Source of the DNA: Pseudomonadota bacterium
GTDB taxonomy: Bacteria > Pseudomonadota > Alphaproteobacteria > Ferrovibrionales > Ferrovibrionaceae
DNA length: 13,577 nucleotides
Assembly: GCA_021793055.1 (NCBI GenBank)
Contig: JAJYTL010000055.1
Location: forward strand, 1-13,577
Reading direction: 5' to 3'
In this document: in pieces, positions 1 through 6,535 of the stretch
How positions within the stretch are numbered: the stretch's first letter is position 1
How the letters are laid out: every line of letters begins with the position of its first letter
The notes under the pieces: model-generated
Database searches by the model: none
What the model was told of the DNA's origin: nothing
The model's input: the letters and a program-made list of their open reading frames with translations, nothing else
Translations under genes and position numbers: made by a program

Positions 1-11
1 ATAAACGTTAG

Positions 12-971
12 CTCGAGCGTCTTCGGCAGCGGGCGCTCACCCGCTATTACCTTGATGCGGGTGCCGGAGGCCTTGCGGTTGGCGTTCACTCTACGCAATT
101 CGCGATTCGGGATGCCGGCTTGTACGAGCCCGTTCTCAGGCTGGCGGCCGAGACCGCAGCAGCGTGGAGCGATCGGCCCGTGGTCATGATCGCGGGCGTC
201 GCCGGAAGAACCACGCGGGCCACCGCGGAGGCTGAGATTGCTCGGTCTCTTGGCTATCATGCAGGGCTGCTCAGCCTCGGTGCCATGAGGGGAGCCTCCG
301 AGGATGAGCTTCTTGACCATTGCCGATCCGTCGCGCGCGTTCTGCCGGTAGTCGGTTTCTACCTTCAGCCCGCGGTTGGGGGCATTTGCCTGTCTTCGGC
401 GTTCTGGCGTCGCTTTGCGGAACTCGACAATGTCGTGGGCATCAAGATGGCCCCCTTCGATCGATACCGCACTCTTGACGTTGTGCGAGGGGTCGCAATG
501 GCGCGCGCCGAGGAGCGGGTAACTCTTTATACCGGCAACGACGACCACATTATCCTCGACCTTGTGACACCCTTTGTTGTGAAGCGCGACGGGCAGGAGA
601 TCGTGCTGCGGGCAAGGGGCGGGCTCCTTGGTCACTGGAGCGTCTGGACCCAGGTGGCCGTCCGTCTTCTCGATCGCATCCACCGTGCCGTCAAGAACGG
701 AGCGATCGAAGAGGAACTGCTGGGGCTCGATTCGGCGATCACGGATTGCAACAGCGCGCTGTTCGACGTGGCGCATGATTTTCATGGCTGCATCGCGGGC
801 TGCCATGAGGTGCTGCGGCGGCAAGGCCTGTTCGAAGGCATCTGGTGTCTCGATCCCGCGGAAGGCCTCAGTCCCGGTCAGTCCGAGGAGATCGACCGGA
901 TAATGAACGCCTATCCGGAGCTTCAGGATCATGACTTCGTCCGCGCGAACCTGCAAAAGTGGCTATCATGA
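12..971 (+). CDS. Dihydrodipicolinate synthase family aldolase/lyase, 5' end missing and probably interrupted
   Basis: This is the 3' part of a DHDPS/N-acetylneuraminate lyase-type TIM-barrel protein. Numbering from the codon at 12, GVHSTQF (24-30) lies where DHDPS carries its substrate-binding Thr-Thr pair. GFYLQPAVGG (116-125) holds the expected catalytic Tyr, and GIKMAPF (143-149) holds the expected Schiff-base Lys145. LYTGNDD follows at about 172, and the C-terminus (SPGQSEEIDRI, then a terminal WLS) looks complete. Clear homology starts at codon 12, yet a TAG sits in frame at 9-11 and no ATG or GTG follows. The only later start is a TTG at 120, which would remove the GVHSTQF motif. The gene is therefore either broken by a nonsense or frameshift change or mis-sequenced near the window edge. 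Family members of this length class probably cleave or dehydrate 2-keto sugar-acid-like substrates; the true substrate is unknown. It precedes the ABC permease by 169 bp and probably belongs to the same catabolic cluster. Confidence 0.8.
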   Translation, partial: LERLRQRALTRYYLDAGAGGLAVGVHSTQFAIRDAGLYEPVLRLAAETAAAWSDRPVVMIAGVAGRTTRATAEAEIARSLGYHAGLLSLGAMRGASEDELLDHCRSVARVLPVVGFYLQPAVGGICLSSAFWRRFAELDNVVGIKMAPFDRYRTLDVVRGVAMARAEERVTLYTGNDDHIILDLVTPFVVKRDGQEIVLRARGGLLGHWSVWTQVAVRLLDRIHRAVKNGAIEEELLGLDSAITDCNSALFDVAHDFHGCIAGCHEVLRRQGLFEGIWCLDPAEGLSPGQSEEIDRIMNAYPELQDHDFVRANLQKWLS

Positions 972-1015
972 AGGTGATGTTGCCCGCGTTCGGGAGGGGT
1001 GCGCGCCATAGCAGC

Positions 1016-1030
1016 CGGTTGAGCCGACCG
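1016..1030 (+). other. Short stem-loop in the gap before the ABC permease
   Basis: CGGTTGAGCCGACCG can fold into a 6-bp stem (one G-T pair) around AGC. It lies in the 169-bp gap between the aldolase and the permease. The 10-mer TGAGCCGACC inside it recurs in a second small hairpin at 2706-2721, also just upstream of a gene of this cluster. The gap has no convincing gene: a 25-codon frame starting at the ATG that overlaps the aldolase stop (968) ends at once and resembles nothing I know. The hairpin could be an operator or an mRNA-processing element, or chance in GC-rich DNA. Confidence 0.25.
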
Positions 1031-1140
1031 AGGGACCAGCAGTAAGTGAAAGGGTAGAGCGTCTTATTGCGACTGCGGCGCACCAGCTATGGCGGCACCA
1101 GAGCTGTGCGCCCGTCGGGGACGGTCTAAGGGGGTCGATA

Positions 1141-1908
1141 ATGAACAAGCGTTTTGAGAAGTCCCAAAAATACGCCATTGCCGTTCTCGCCCATGTGGCG
1201 CTTCTTCTCGTTTGGTATCTGTTTGTCGTTATCGGCAAGGTTCCCCACTTCATCATGCCTTCGCCAGTGGCGACTTTTGAAACCATCTTCACCCCGACTT
1301 ATGGCTGGGTGAACAATATCCTGGTTACCGCAACAGAGATTTTCGGCGGCTATTTTTTGGCAGTCATTGTGGGCGTCGGACTTGCGCTGGTATTTTCATG
1401 GTCGAACGCGCTTGAGACGGTGCTGATGCCCCTCCTCGTCAGCTTGAACATGATTCCCAAGGTCGCTCTCGGACCGCTTATCATCGTGTGGTTCTCCTAC
1501 GGCATTCTGACCAACTCCATCATCGCCTTTTCCATCGCCTTTTTTCCGATCATTCTGACCACAGCTCGCGGACTGCGGGAGGTCGAGCCCGATCTCCTCG
1601 ATCTCGTACGCACGCTGAAAGGCTCGCGCTGGCAGATTTTCACCAAGATCCAGCTGCCGGGTGCGTTGCCTTATATCTTCGCCGGAATGAAAGTTGCTTC
1701 AATTCTAGCGGTAGCGGGCGCAATCGTCGGGGAGTTTCTCGGCTCCTCAAAGGGCCTTGGCTACGTCATGCTGCAAGTTCAGGTGAATCTCGACACAGCA
1801 GGAATGTTCATGTCCGTGATATTCGTCACACTGATCGGCGTCGCTCTCTACGGAATGGTCGTTGGACTCGAGCGGCTGTTTGTTCCGCGTGATGCGCGCG
1901 TACAGTGA
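1141..1908 (+). CDS. ABC transporter permease, taurine/nitrate/sulfonate (SsuC/TauC-like) class
   Basis: This 255-residue inner-membrane permease has a first hydrophobic helix at about 12-32, a PSP motif after it (40-42), further hydrophobic segments at about 66-86, 96-118 and 123-142, and two near the C-terminus. The cytoplasmic EAA-type coupling loop, which contacts the ATPase, falls at about 148-175 (EVEPDLLDLVRTLKGS then QIFTKIQLPGALP). Length and loop match the family importing sulfonates, nitrate, taurine or thiamine pyrimidine precursors. The ATG at 1141 has a good ribosome binding site (AAGGGGG about 7 bases upstream). Its ATPase partner starts 6 bp after the stop. No periplasmic binding protein, the component that sets specificity, lies in the window, so the substrate cannot be read. 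The setting among sugar-acid-type enzymes makes a carbon substrate more likely than taurine; that is inference. Confidence 0.9.
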   Translation: MNKRFEKSQKYAIAVLAHVALLLVWYLFVVIGKVPHFIMPSPVATFETIFTPTYGWVNNILVTATEIFGGYFLAVIVGVGLALVFSWSNALETVLMPLLVSLNMIPKVALGPLIIVWFSYGILTNSIIAFSIAFFPIILTTARGLREVEPDLLDLVRTLKGSRWQIFTKIQLPGALPYIFAGMKVASILAVAGAIVGEFLGSSKGLGYVMLQVQVNLDTAGMFMSVIFVTLIGVALYGMVVGLERLFVPRDARVQ

Positions 1909-1914
1909 TTAGAC

Positions 1915-2682
1915 ATGGTGACTGAGCCATTTATTCATCTTGCCAACGTCCGTAAGGCCTATCGGAAGGGTGAGGAGGAGTTCCTTGCCATTTCAGATGT
2001 CACCTTCGACGTGATGCCCGGGGAAATGGTATCTTTGGTTGGCCCCTCCGGTTGCGGCAAGACAACCCTGCTCAAGATCCTAGCGGGACTGCACGCTGCA
2101 GATTCGGGTGAGGTCCGCGTTGGATCGGCGGCGCATAGTTTTGACCCGGCCCGTGACATCGGAATGGTGTTTCAGCAGCCGCTCCTTCTCAAGTGGCGGA
2201 GGATCCTGGAAAATGTCCTCCTCCCGGCCGAGATACTGGGGCTGCCGATGGCCGAGAGCCGTGATCGTGCGCTCGAGCTTCTCGCGCTTGTCGGCCTGTC
2301 GGGATTCGAGGACAAGCGGCCCTATGAGCTTTCGGGTGGAATGCAGCAGCGGGCGGCGATCGCCCGCGCGCTCATTCATAATCCGAAGTTGATCTTGATG
2401 GATGAACCCTTCGGTGCCCTTGATGCGCTGACTCGCGAGAATATGAACCTGGAGCTTCTTCGAATTTGGCGCGAAAGCCACAAGACGATTGTATTCGTGA
2501 CGCACAGCATCGCCGAAGCGGTCTTTCTCAGCACGCGGGTTGTCGTACTCACCGCCGGACCGGCGCGCATGGCCGACAGCATACCGATAGATCTGCCGCT
2601 TCCGCGCCGGCTCGACGTCAAGACTACGGAAGTCTTTGGTACCTATACGCGGCGGATATACCAATTGCTGGGGATGGGCTAG
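1915..2682 (+). CDS. ABC transporter ATP-binding protein, taurine/nitrate/sulfonate (SsuB/TauB-like) class
   Basis: This 255-residue cytoplasmic ATPase energises the permease encoded just upstream. All nucleotide-binding motifs are intact: Walker A GPSGCGKTT (43-51), Q-loop FQQP (86-89), ABC signature LSGGMQQR (139-146), Walker B LILMDEP (159-165) with the D-loop GALD, and the switch His in VTHS (about 197). MDEPFGALDALTR is typical of the SsuB/TauB/NrtD branch. The start at 1915 lies 6 bp after the permease stop. The Shine-Dalgarno is weak, so translation is probably coupled to the permease. A GTG at 1918 would be equally possible and removes one residue. About 70 bp separate it from the oxidoreductase that follows. 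The family is certain; the substrate is unknown. Confidence 0.92.
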   Translation: MVTEPFIHLANVRKAYRKGEEEFLAISDVTFDVMPGEMVSLVGPSGCGKTTLLKILAGLHAADSGEVRVGSAAHSFDPARDIGMVFQQPLLLKWRRILENVLLPAEILGLPMAESRDRALELLALVGLSGFEDKRPYELSGGMQQRAAIARALIHNPKLILMDEPFGALDALTRENMNLELLRIWRESHKTIVFVTHSIAEAVFLSTRVVVLTAGPARMADSIPIDLPLPRRLDVKTTEVFGTYTRRIYQLLGMG

Positions 2683-2705
2683 AGCGGGCGAGCAGCTCGG
2701 CTGGT

Positions 2706-2721
2706 AGGTCTGAGCCGACCT
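2706..2721 (+). other. Short stem-loop between the ATPase and oxidoreductase genes
   Basis: AGGTC and GACCT flank a six-base loop; an alternative pairing is TCGGCT (2697-2702) with AGCCGA (2713-2718). It sits about 30 bp before the start of the Gfo/Idh/MocA gene and shares TGAGCCGACC with the hairpin at 1016-1030. There is no T-run, so it is not a normal intrinsic terminator. It might be an operator or might limit read-through between the transport and enzyme genes. Confidence 0.25.
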
Positions 2722-2751
2722 TTATGGAAGATGGAAAGGGAGACTGGAATT

Positions 2752-3900
2752 GTGACGGAGCGCCTCGGGATTATCATGAATGGCGTTACGGGACGCATGG
2801 GAACAAACCAGCATCTCGTGCGCTCAATCCTCGCCATACGTGCGGCGGGGGGAATCGTGCTGAAGGACGGAACGCGCGTCGTTCCCGACCCGGTTCTGGT
2901 CGGACGTAATGCCAGCAAGGTCAAAGCGCTTGCGGATGCCTACGGTGTCTCTCGATATACCACCGACCTCGACGCGGCACTTGGCAATAAGCAAGATGCA
3001 ATCTACTTCGATACCGTTTCGACGGACCTGCGGAAGGCGAACGTCGAGCGGGCGATCGCGGCCGGCAAGCATATCTATTGTGAGAAGCCGCTGGCCATGT
3101 CGAGCGCCGACGCGCTTGAACTTTATCGCGCCGCAACTCAGGCGGGGTTGAAGCATGGGGTGGTGCAGGATAAGCTTTTTCTGCCAGGTCTTCGAAAAAT
3201 CCGCCGTCTTGTCGAGTCAGGGTTTTTTGGCCGCATCCTGGCCGTCAAGGGGGATTTCGGCTATTGGGTTTTTGATGGGTCGGGCGTGCCCGCGCAGCGA
3301 CCCTCCTGGAACTACCGTCGAAAGGATGGAGGTGGCATTATCCTCGACATGCTGTGCCACTGGCGCTATGTGCTCGACGGTCTCTTCGGGGAAGTAAAAG
3401 CTGTTAGCTGCTACGGCGCAAACTTCATGCCAAAGCGTTGGGACGAGGAGGGAAAGCCTTATGCGGCAGACGCTGACGATGCCGCTTTTTCAACTTTTGA
3501 ACTCGAAGGCGGGATTATCGCGCAAATCAACAGTTCCTGGTGCACACGCGTTCGGCGAGATGATCTCGTCACGTTCCAGGTCGACGGCACCGCGGGTTCG
3601 GCGGTCGCTGGACTGACCCGGTGCTTTATCCAGCCGCTCGCGGCGACTCCAAAGCCAGTATGGAATCCGGACGAGCGCAGGCAGGAAAATTTGTTTGCGG
3701 ATTGGCAGGAACTGCCTGATACCGAGGAGTATGATAACGGATTTAGGATGGAGTGGGAGATGTTCATCCGGCATGTTCTGGAGGGTGCCCCTTTCAAGTG
3801 GAACTTTCTCGAGGGGGCAAAGGGAGTGCAACTCGCCGAACTTGGCCTGAAGAGCTGGGCGGAGCGACGCTGGGTCGAGGTACCAAAGCTGGAGGTCTGA
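2752..3900 (+). CDS. Gfo/Idh/MocA family NAD(P)-dependent oxidoreductase
   Basis: This cytoplasmic dehydrogenase (382 residues from GTG 2752) belongs to the glucose-fructose oxidoreductase/inositol dehydrogenase fold. A Rossmann nucleotide site opens the protein: IIMNGVTGRMG, with GVTGRMG in place of the common GxGxxG. The hallmark CEKPLA gives Lys112 of the EKP motif at 111-113. GGGIILDMLCHWRYVLD (about 193-209) supplies the paired Asp199 and His203 expected at the catalytic site. The reaction would be oxidation of a hydroxyl on a sugar, inositol or glycoside. The GTG start is preferred because AAAGGGAG lies 9 bases upstream; an in-frame ATG at 2731 has no such site and would add seven residues. 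The DUF993 gene begins 3 bp after the stop, and its ribosome site lies in this gene's last codons. The substrate is unknown; the family is highly diverse. Confidence 0.88.
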   Translation: MTERLGIIMNGVTGRMGTNQHLVRSILAIRAAGGIVLKDGTRVVPDPVLVGRNASKVKALADAYGVSRYTTDLDAALGNKQDAIYFDTVSTDLRKANVERAIAAGKHIYCEKPLAMSSADALELYRAATQAGLKHGVVQDKLFLPGLRKIRRLVESGFFGRILAVKGDFGYWVFDGSGVPAQRPSWNYRRKDGGGIILDMLCHWRYVLDGLFGEVKAVSCYGANFMPKRWDEEGKPYAADADDAAFSTFELEGGIIAQINSSWCTRVRRDDLVTFQVDGTAGSAVAGLTRCFIQPLAATPKPVWNPDERRQENLFADWQELPDTEEYDNGFRMEWEMFIRHVLEGAPFKWNFLEGAKGVQLAELGLKSWAERRWVEVPKLEV

Positions 3901-3903
3901 ACG

Positions 3904-5067
3904 GTGGCGAGGATCATTCTCCCATCCGCTGACGGCGGTACCGAACTGTTAGTCACGGGCGCACCCAGCAAATTTCCGACGCACGCGGACGGCCCGTTTA
4001 ACCGCGTGGCCTTTGCCGCCGCTCATGTTGTGGCGGACCCCTACGCCGACGTAGATCCATGGCTCGAAACCAGGCTCGACTGGGAGGCCACGATCGCGTA
4101 TCGCCGCCATCTCTGGAATCTCGGCTTTGGTGTTGCCGAGGCGATGGATACTGCGCAGCGCGGCATGGGTGTCGATTGGCCGACCTCGCTTGATCTGATC
4201 CGCCATTCGATCGCTGCTGCCAAGGACGTTCCGGGTGCTCTGCTGTTTTCGGGTGCCGGAACCGATAACCTTTCCCCGGGGCGGGTTGGTATCGACGAAG
4301 TTCTTCGTGCATATGAAGATCAGATTGGCCAGATCGAGGCGCTCGGTGGACGTATCGTTCTAATGGCGAGCCGCGCCCTTGCCGCGGCCGCGGAAGGGCC
4401 GAGCGACTATATCCGCGTGTACAACCGTCTTCTTCGGCAGGTGAAAGAGAAGGTTATTATACATTGGCTGGGAGATATGTTCGACCCGGCTCTCGCGGGC
4501 TACTGGGGACATGCGGATCTGGATGCTGCAACCGACGTCCTGATCGATATCGTCACCCAGAACGCGGCAAAAATTGACGGCGTCAAAGTATCTCTGCTGG
4601 ACAAGAATCGTGAAATTGGAATGCGACGGCGGCTTCCCGCCGGAGTGCGCATGTACACGGGCGATGATTTCAATTACGCGGAGCTAATCGCGGGCGATTC
4701 CATGGGCTATTCCGATGCCCTGCTAGGCATCTTTGACGCGATCGCACCGGCTGCCTCTGCCGCACTCTCGGCCTTGGCGCGCGGCAGTGAGAAGGAGTTT
4801 CACGACATTTTAGCTCCGACAGTACCGCTTGGCCGGCATATCTTCAAAAGGCCAACTCTTTACTATAAGACAGGAATCGTGTTCATGGCCTACCTCAACG
4901 GCCATCAGCGGCACTTCGTGCTTGCCGGCGGACAGCAGAGTGCGAGATCGGTCCTTTACCTGGCGGAACTTTTCCGGCTCGCCGACAGGGCCGGGCTTCT
5001 GGTTGACCCGGACGCTGCGGTCTCCCGAATGGCTGCCGTGCTCAAGACCTATGGTGTCGGCACCTGA
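3904..5067 (+). CDS. DUF993 family protein, DHDPS-like aldolase of unknown reaction
   Basis: This 387-residue protein resembles the DUF993 group, usually labelled dihydrodipicolinate synthase family protein. Visible landmarks are FNRVAFAAAHVVADP (32-46), LDWEATIAYRRHLWNLGFGVAEAMDTAQRGMG (58-89, described in parts as LDWE and the RHLW segment), FSGAGTDNL (115-123), IIHWLGDMFDP (185-195), GVKVSLLD (226-233) and MYTGDDFNY (250-258). Lys228 and YTGDD mirror the Schiff-base Lys and LYTGNDD of the aldolase at 12-971, with similar spacing (about 23 against 28 residues), so a Schiff-base TIM barrel is likely. The start is GTG 3904 with GGAGG upstream inside the previous gene's end. The stop overlaps the next ATG by one base (TGATG), which implies tight co-translation. 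The reaction and substrate are not known to me; aldol cleavage or dehydration of an oxidised sugar is inference. Confidence 0.85.
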   Translation: MARIILPSADGGTELLVTGAPSKFPTHADGPFNRVAFAAAHVVADPYADVDPWLETRLDWEATIAYRRHLWNLGFGVAEAMDTAQRGMGVDWPTSLDLIRHSIAAAKDVPGALLFSGAGTDNLSPGRVGIDEVLRAYEDQIGQIEALGGRIVLMASRALAAAAEGPSDYIRVYNRLLRQVKEKVIIHWLGDMFDPALAGYWGHADLDAATDVLIDIVTQNAAKIDGVKVSLLDKNREIGMRRRLPAGVRMYTGDDFNYAELIAGDSMGYSDALLGIFDAIAPAASAALSALARGSEKEFHDILAPTVPLGRHIFKRPTLYYKTGIVFMAYLNGHQRHFVLAGGQQSARSVLYLAELFRLADRAGLLVDPDAAVSRMAAVLKTYGVGT

Positions 5068-5906
5068 TGCGTGATCTATCTCGCGACAATCGCTATCTTT
5101 CGATCAACACGGCGACGTTTGGGGGCCAGTGGGATCTGACCCGTATCGTCGACGGGCTGGGACGTCACGGGATCCCGGGCATTTCGCCGTGGCGGGATCA
5201 GGTGCAGGCGTTGGGTCTGCGCGAGTCGGTGCGGCTCGTGAAGGATCATGGTCTTGTCGTCACCGGACTCTGTCGTGGAGGCATGTTCACCGCGCTGGAT
5301 CGAGCAGGCTTGGCAAAGGCGCTCGATGATAATCGTCGGGCCGTGGACGAAGCCGCGGCGCTCGGCGCGCGATGTCTGGTACTAGTCGTAGGCGGCTTGA
5401 TTCCGCACTCACGTGACGTTATTGCGGCGAGGGCTCTGGTTCGGGAGGGCATCGCGGCACTTTTGCCGCACGCGCGAGCTGCAGGTGTGCCGCTTGCGAT
5501 CGAGCCGCTTCATCCCATGTACGCGGCGGACCGTGCGTGTATAAATACACTTGCGCAGGCGAATGACATCTGCGATGAGCTGGGTGAGGGAATGGGGGTT
5601 GCGATCGATGTCTACCACACTTGGTGGGACCCAGCCCTTGCGGCAGAGATTGCGCGAGCGGGCAAAGGCGGAAGAATACTGGCTTTTCATATCTCGGACT
5701 GGTTGGTGCCAACCACTGACCTTCTTTACGACCGGGGCATGATGGGCGATGGGGTCATCGATCTGCCTGGACTGCGTTCTCTCGTAGAGGAGAACGGCTT
5801 CGACGGTTTTTGCGAGGTTGAGATTTTCTCACGAGATAATTGGTGGAAGCGTCCGCCTGACGAAATTCTGGCTACAGTCAGCGAGCGCTTTCGCACCGTT
5901 TGCTGA
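5067..5906 (+). CDS. Sugar phosphate isomerase/epimerase family TIM barrel (AP endonuclease 2-like)
   Basis: This 279-residue protein has the xylose-isomerase-like/AP endonuclease 2 fold, used for isomerisation, epimerisation or dehydration of sugars and inositols (IolE, IolI, OtnI and relatives). Probable divalent-metal ligands are in place: Glu146 (LAIEPLHP), Asp181 with His184 (AIDVYHTWWD), His208 (LAFHISDW) and Glu250/Glu252 (CEVEIF). The N-terminus NTATFGGQWDL (14-24) is typical of strand one. It overlaps the DUF993 stop by one base and is the last gene of the operon; a hairpin follows at 5913. Together with the Gfo/Idh/MocA and the two aldolase-type genes it suggests oxidation, then isomerisation, then cleavage of a carbohydrate. 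The substrate need not be phosphorylated despite the family name. Confidence 0.88.
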   Translation: MRDLSRDNRYLSINTATFGGQWDLTRIVDGLGRHGIPGISPWRDQVQALGLRESVRLVKDHGLVVTGLCRGGMFTALDRAGLAKALDDNRRAVDEAAALGARCLVLVVGGLIPHSRDVIAARALVREGIAALLPHARAAGVPLAIEPLHPMYAADRACINTLAQANDICDELGEGMGVAIDVYHTWWDPALAAEIARAGKGGRILAFHISDWLVPTTDLLYDRGMMGDGVIDLPGLRSLVEENGFDGFCEVEIFSRDNWWKRPPDEILATVSERFRTVC

Positions 5907-5912
5907 GGGCAC

Positions 5913-5940
5913 GCGCCGCCGGGAATATCGGCGCATTTTG
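5913..5940 (+). terminator. Probable intrinsic terminator of the + strand catabolic operon
   Basis: GCGCCG (5913-5918) pairs with CGGCGC (5929-5934) around a ten-base loop and is followed by ATTTTG. It starts 6 bp after the stop of the last gene. The T-run is short, so termination may be partial; the stem-loop at 6297 may back it up. Confidence 0.5.
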
Positions 5941-6038
5941 CTTTAGTCAGGTGGCGGGATCACAAGCACAATGAATCCGCCGGGTCCGCCAAAGAATGAA
6001 AGCACCTCCCTTTAGATCAGGCTTCCCCAATTGACCCT

Positions 6039-6053
6039 TGCTCCGTTGCAAAG
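6039..6053 (+). mobile_element. Relic of an IS6-family terminal inverted repeat
   Basis: TGCTCCGTTGCAAAG agrees at 13 of 15 positions with GGCTCTGTTGCAAAG, the kind of end known from IS6-family elements such as IS6100 and IS26. The orientation places the body of the element to the right, but no transposase frame follows in the next 480 bases. It would therefore be a solo end or a decayed copy. A partly matching inverted sequence lies at 10822-10839. Confidence 0.35.
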
Positions 6054-6222
6054 CAGAGAAAAAAGCAGATTTTGGAGATCGGAGCTGCTAGACACGGCCT
6101 TTTTCTAAAATGAGCCGAAGCGCTGAAAAGATCTTGTCTGGATTCGGACGCGCGTATTGGATTTTGCGCCCACAAAAATAAAAAATAGCCGTGTGTCTTT
6201 TTGTCATTCCGCGTGGGGGCCC

Positions 6223-6238
6223 GGCGCCGATCGGCGCC
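6223..6238. promoter_or_regulatory. Perfect 16-bp palindrome, function unknown
   Basis: GGCGCCGATCGGCGCC is its own reverse complement. It lies 7 bases from a second perfect palindrome at 6246-6259. Paired dyads of this kind can be repressor sites, yet no gene starts nearby; both flanking operons end here. It may be a leftover of a lost promoter region or a cruciform-forming sequence. Confidence 0.25.
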
Positions 6239-6245
6239 ATACCAC

Positions 6246-6259
6246 CTTGACCGGTCAAG
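6246..6259. promoter_or_regulatory. Perfect 14-bp palindrome, operator-like
   Basis: CTTGACCGGTCAAG is a complete dyad with a central CCGG, of the size bound by dimeric GntR, LacI or TetR-type repressors. No promoter or gene start is adjacent. I infer at most a fossil operator. Confidence 0.25.
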
Positions 6260-6296
6260 CGATCTGGGAGCTATAGTTCTGCGCCTATTCACACAC

Positions 6297-6326
6297 AATC
6301 CGGCCGCTCCCCGAAGTGGCCGGATT
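6297..6326. terminator. Strong stem-loop, possible bidirectional terminator
   Basis: AATCCGGCC (6297-6305) pairs perfectly with GGCCGGATT (6318-6326) around a 12-base loop, a 9-bp stem. It sits between the 3' ends of the convergent operons, about 210 bp beyond the acyl-CoA synthetase stop. ATTATTT follows on the + side and no T-run on the - side, so intrinsic termination is more plausible for + strand transcripts. Confidence 0.4.
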
Positions 6327-6535
6327 ATTTCGCCTACGCACTTGCATTCAATCTGCAGAGCCGGGTTCGGGCTCGAGCCTCGTGCTGACCCGATCGCAGG
6401 GCGCAGTCCACAGCGACGAGCCAATGAGGTGAGTTGAACGCTTTCCGCCAAACTCGGGCATGTCCGTGACCGATCTCCTGCCCCTTTTTGACCGGATCAA
6501 TTCTTTTTCACAGGCTGGAATGGCTGGCGTCGAGA

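Larger units (their letters stand above)
5907..6535. other. Gene-free gap between two convergent operons
   Basis: These 629 bases have no reading frame with recognisable protein similarity, a ribosome site or codon bias. They hold, left to right, a terminator-like hairpin (5913), an IS6-family-like repeat end (6039), an AT-rich patch (about 6163-6205), two perfect palindromes (6223 and 6246) and a 9-bp stem-loop (6297). The AT-rich patch differs from the flanking GC-rich operons. I read the gap as a recombination scar that now also serves as the terminator zone for both operons. Confidence 0.55.

Noticed and set aside
2080..2664. 194-codon - strand open frame opposite the ABC ATPase
   Set aside because: The + strand encodes all ABC motifs; the antisense translation resembles no family.
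1141..2682. Naming the transporter tauCB or ssuCB
   Set aside because: The class fits, but there is no binding protein or sulfonate enzyme such as TauD or SsuD in the window, so a substrate name is not supported.
6017..6451. 144-codon - strand frame in the convergent gap
   Set aside because: No ribosome site, Arg/Ser-rich and motif-free; it crosses the palindromes, the stem-loop and the IS6-like end, so it is not treated as a gene.
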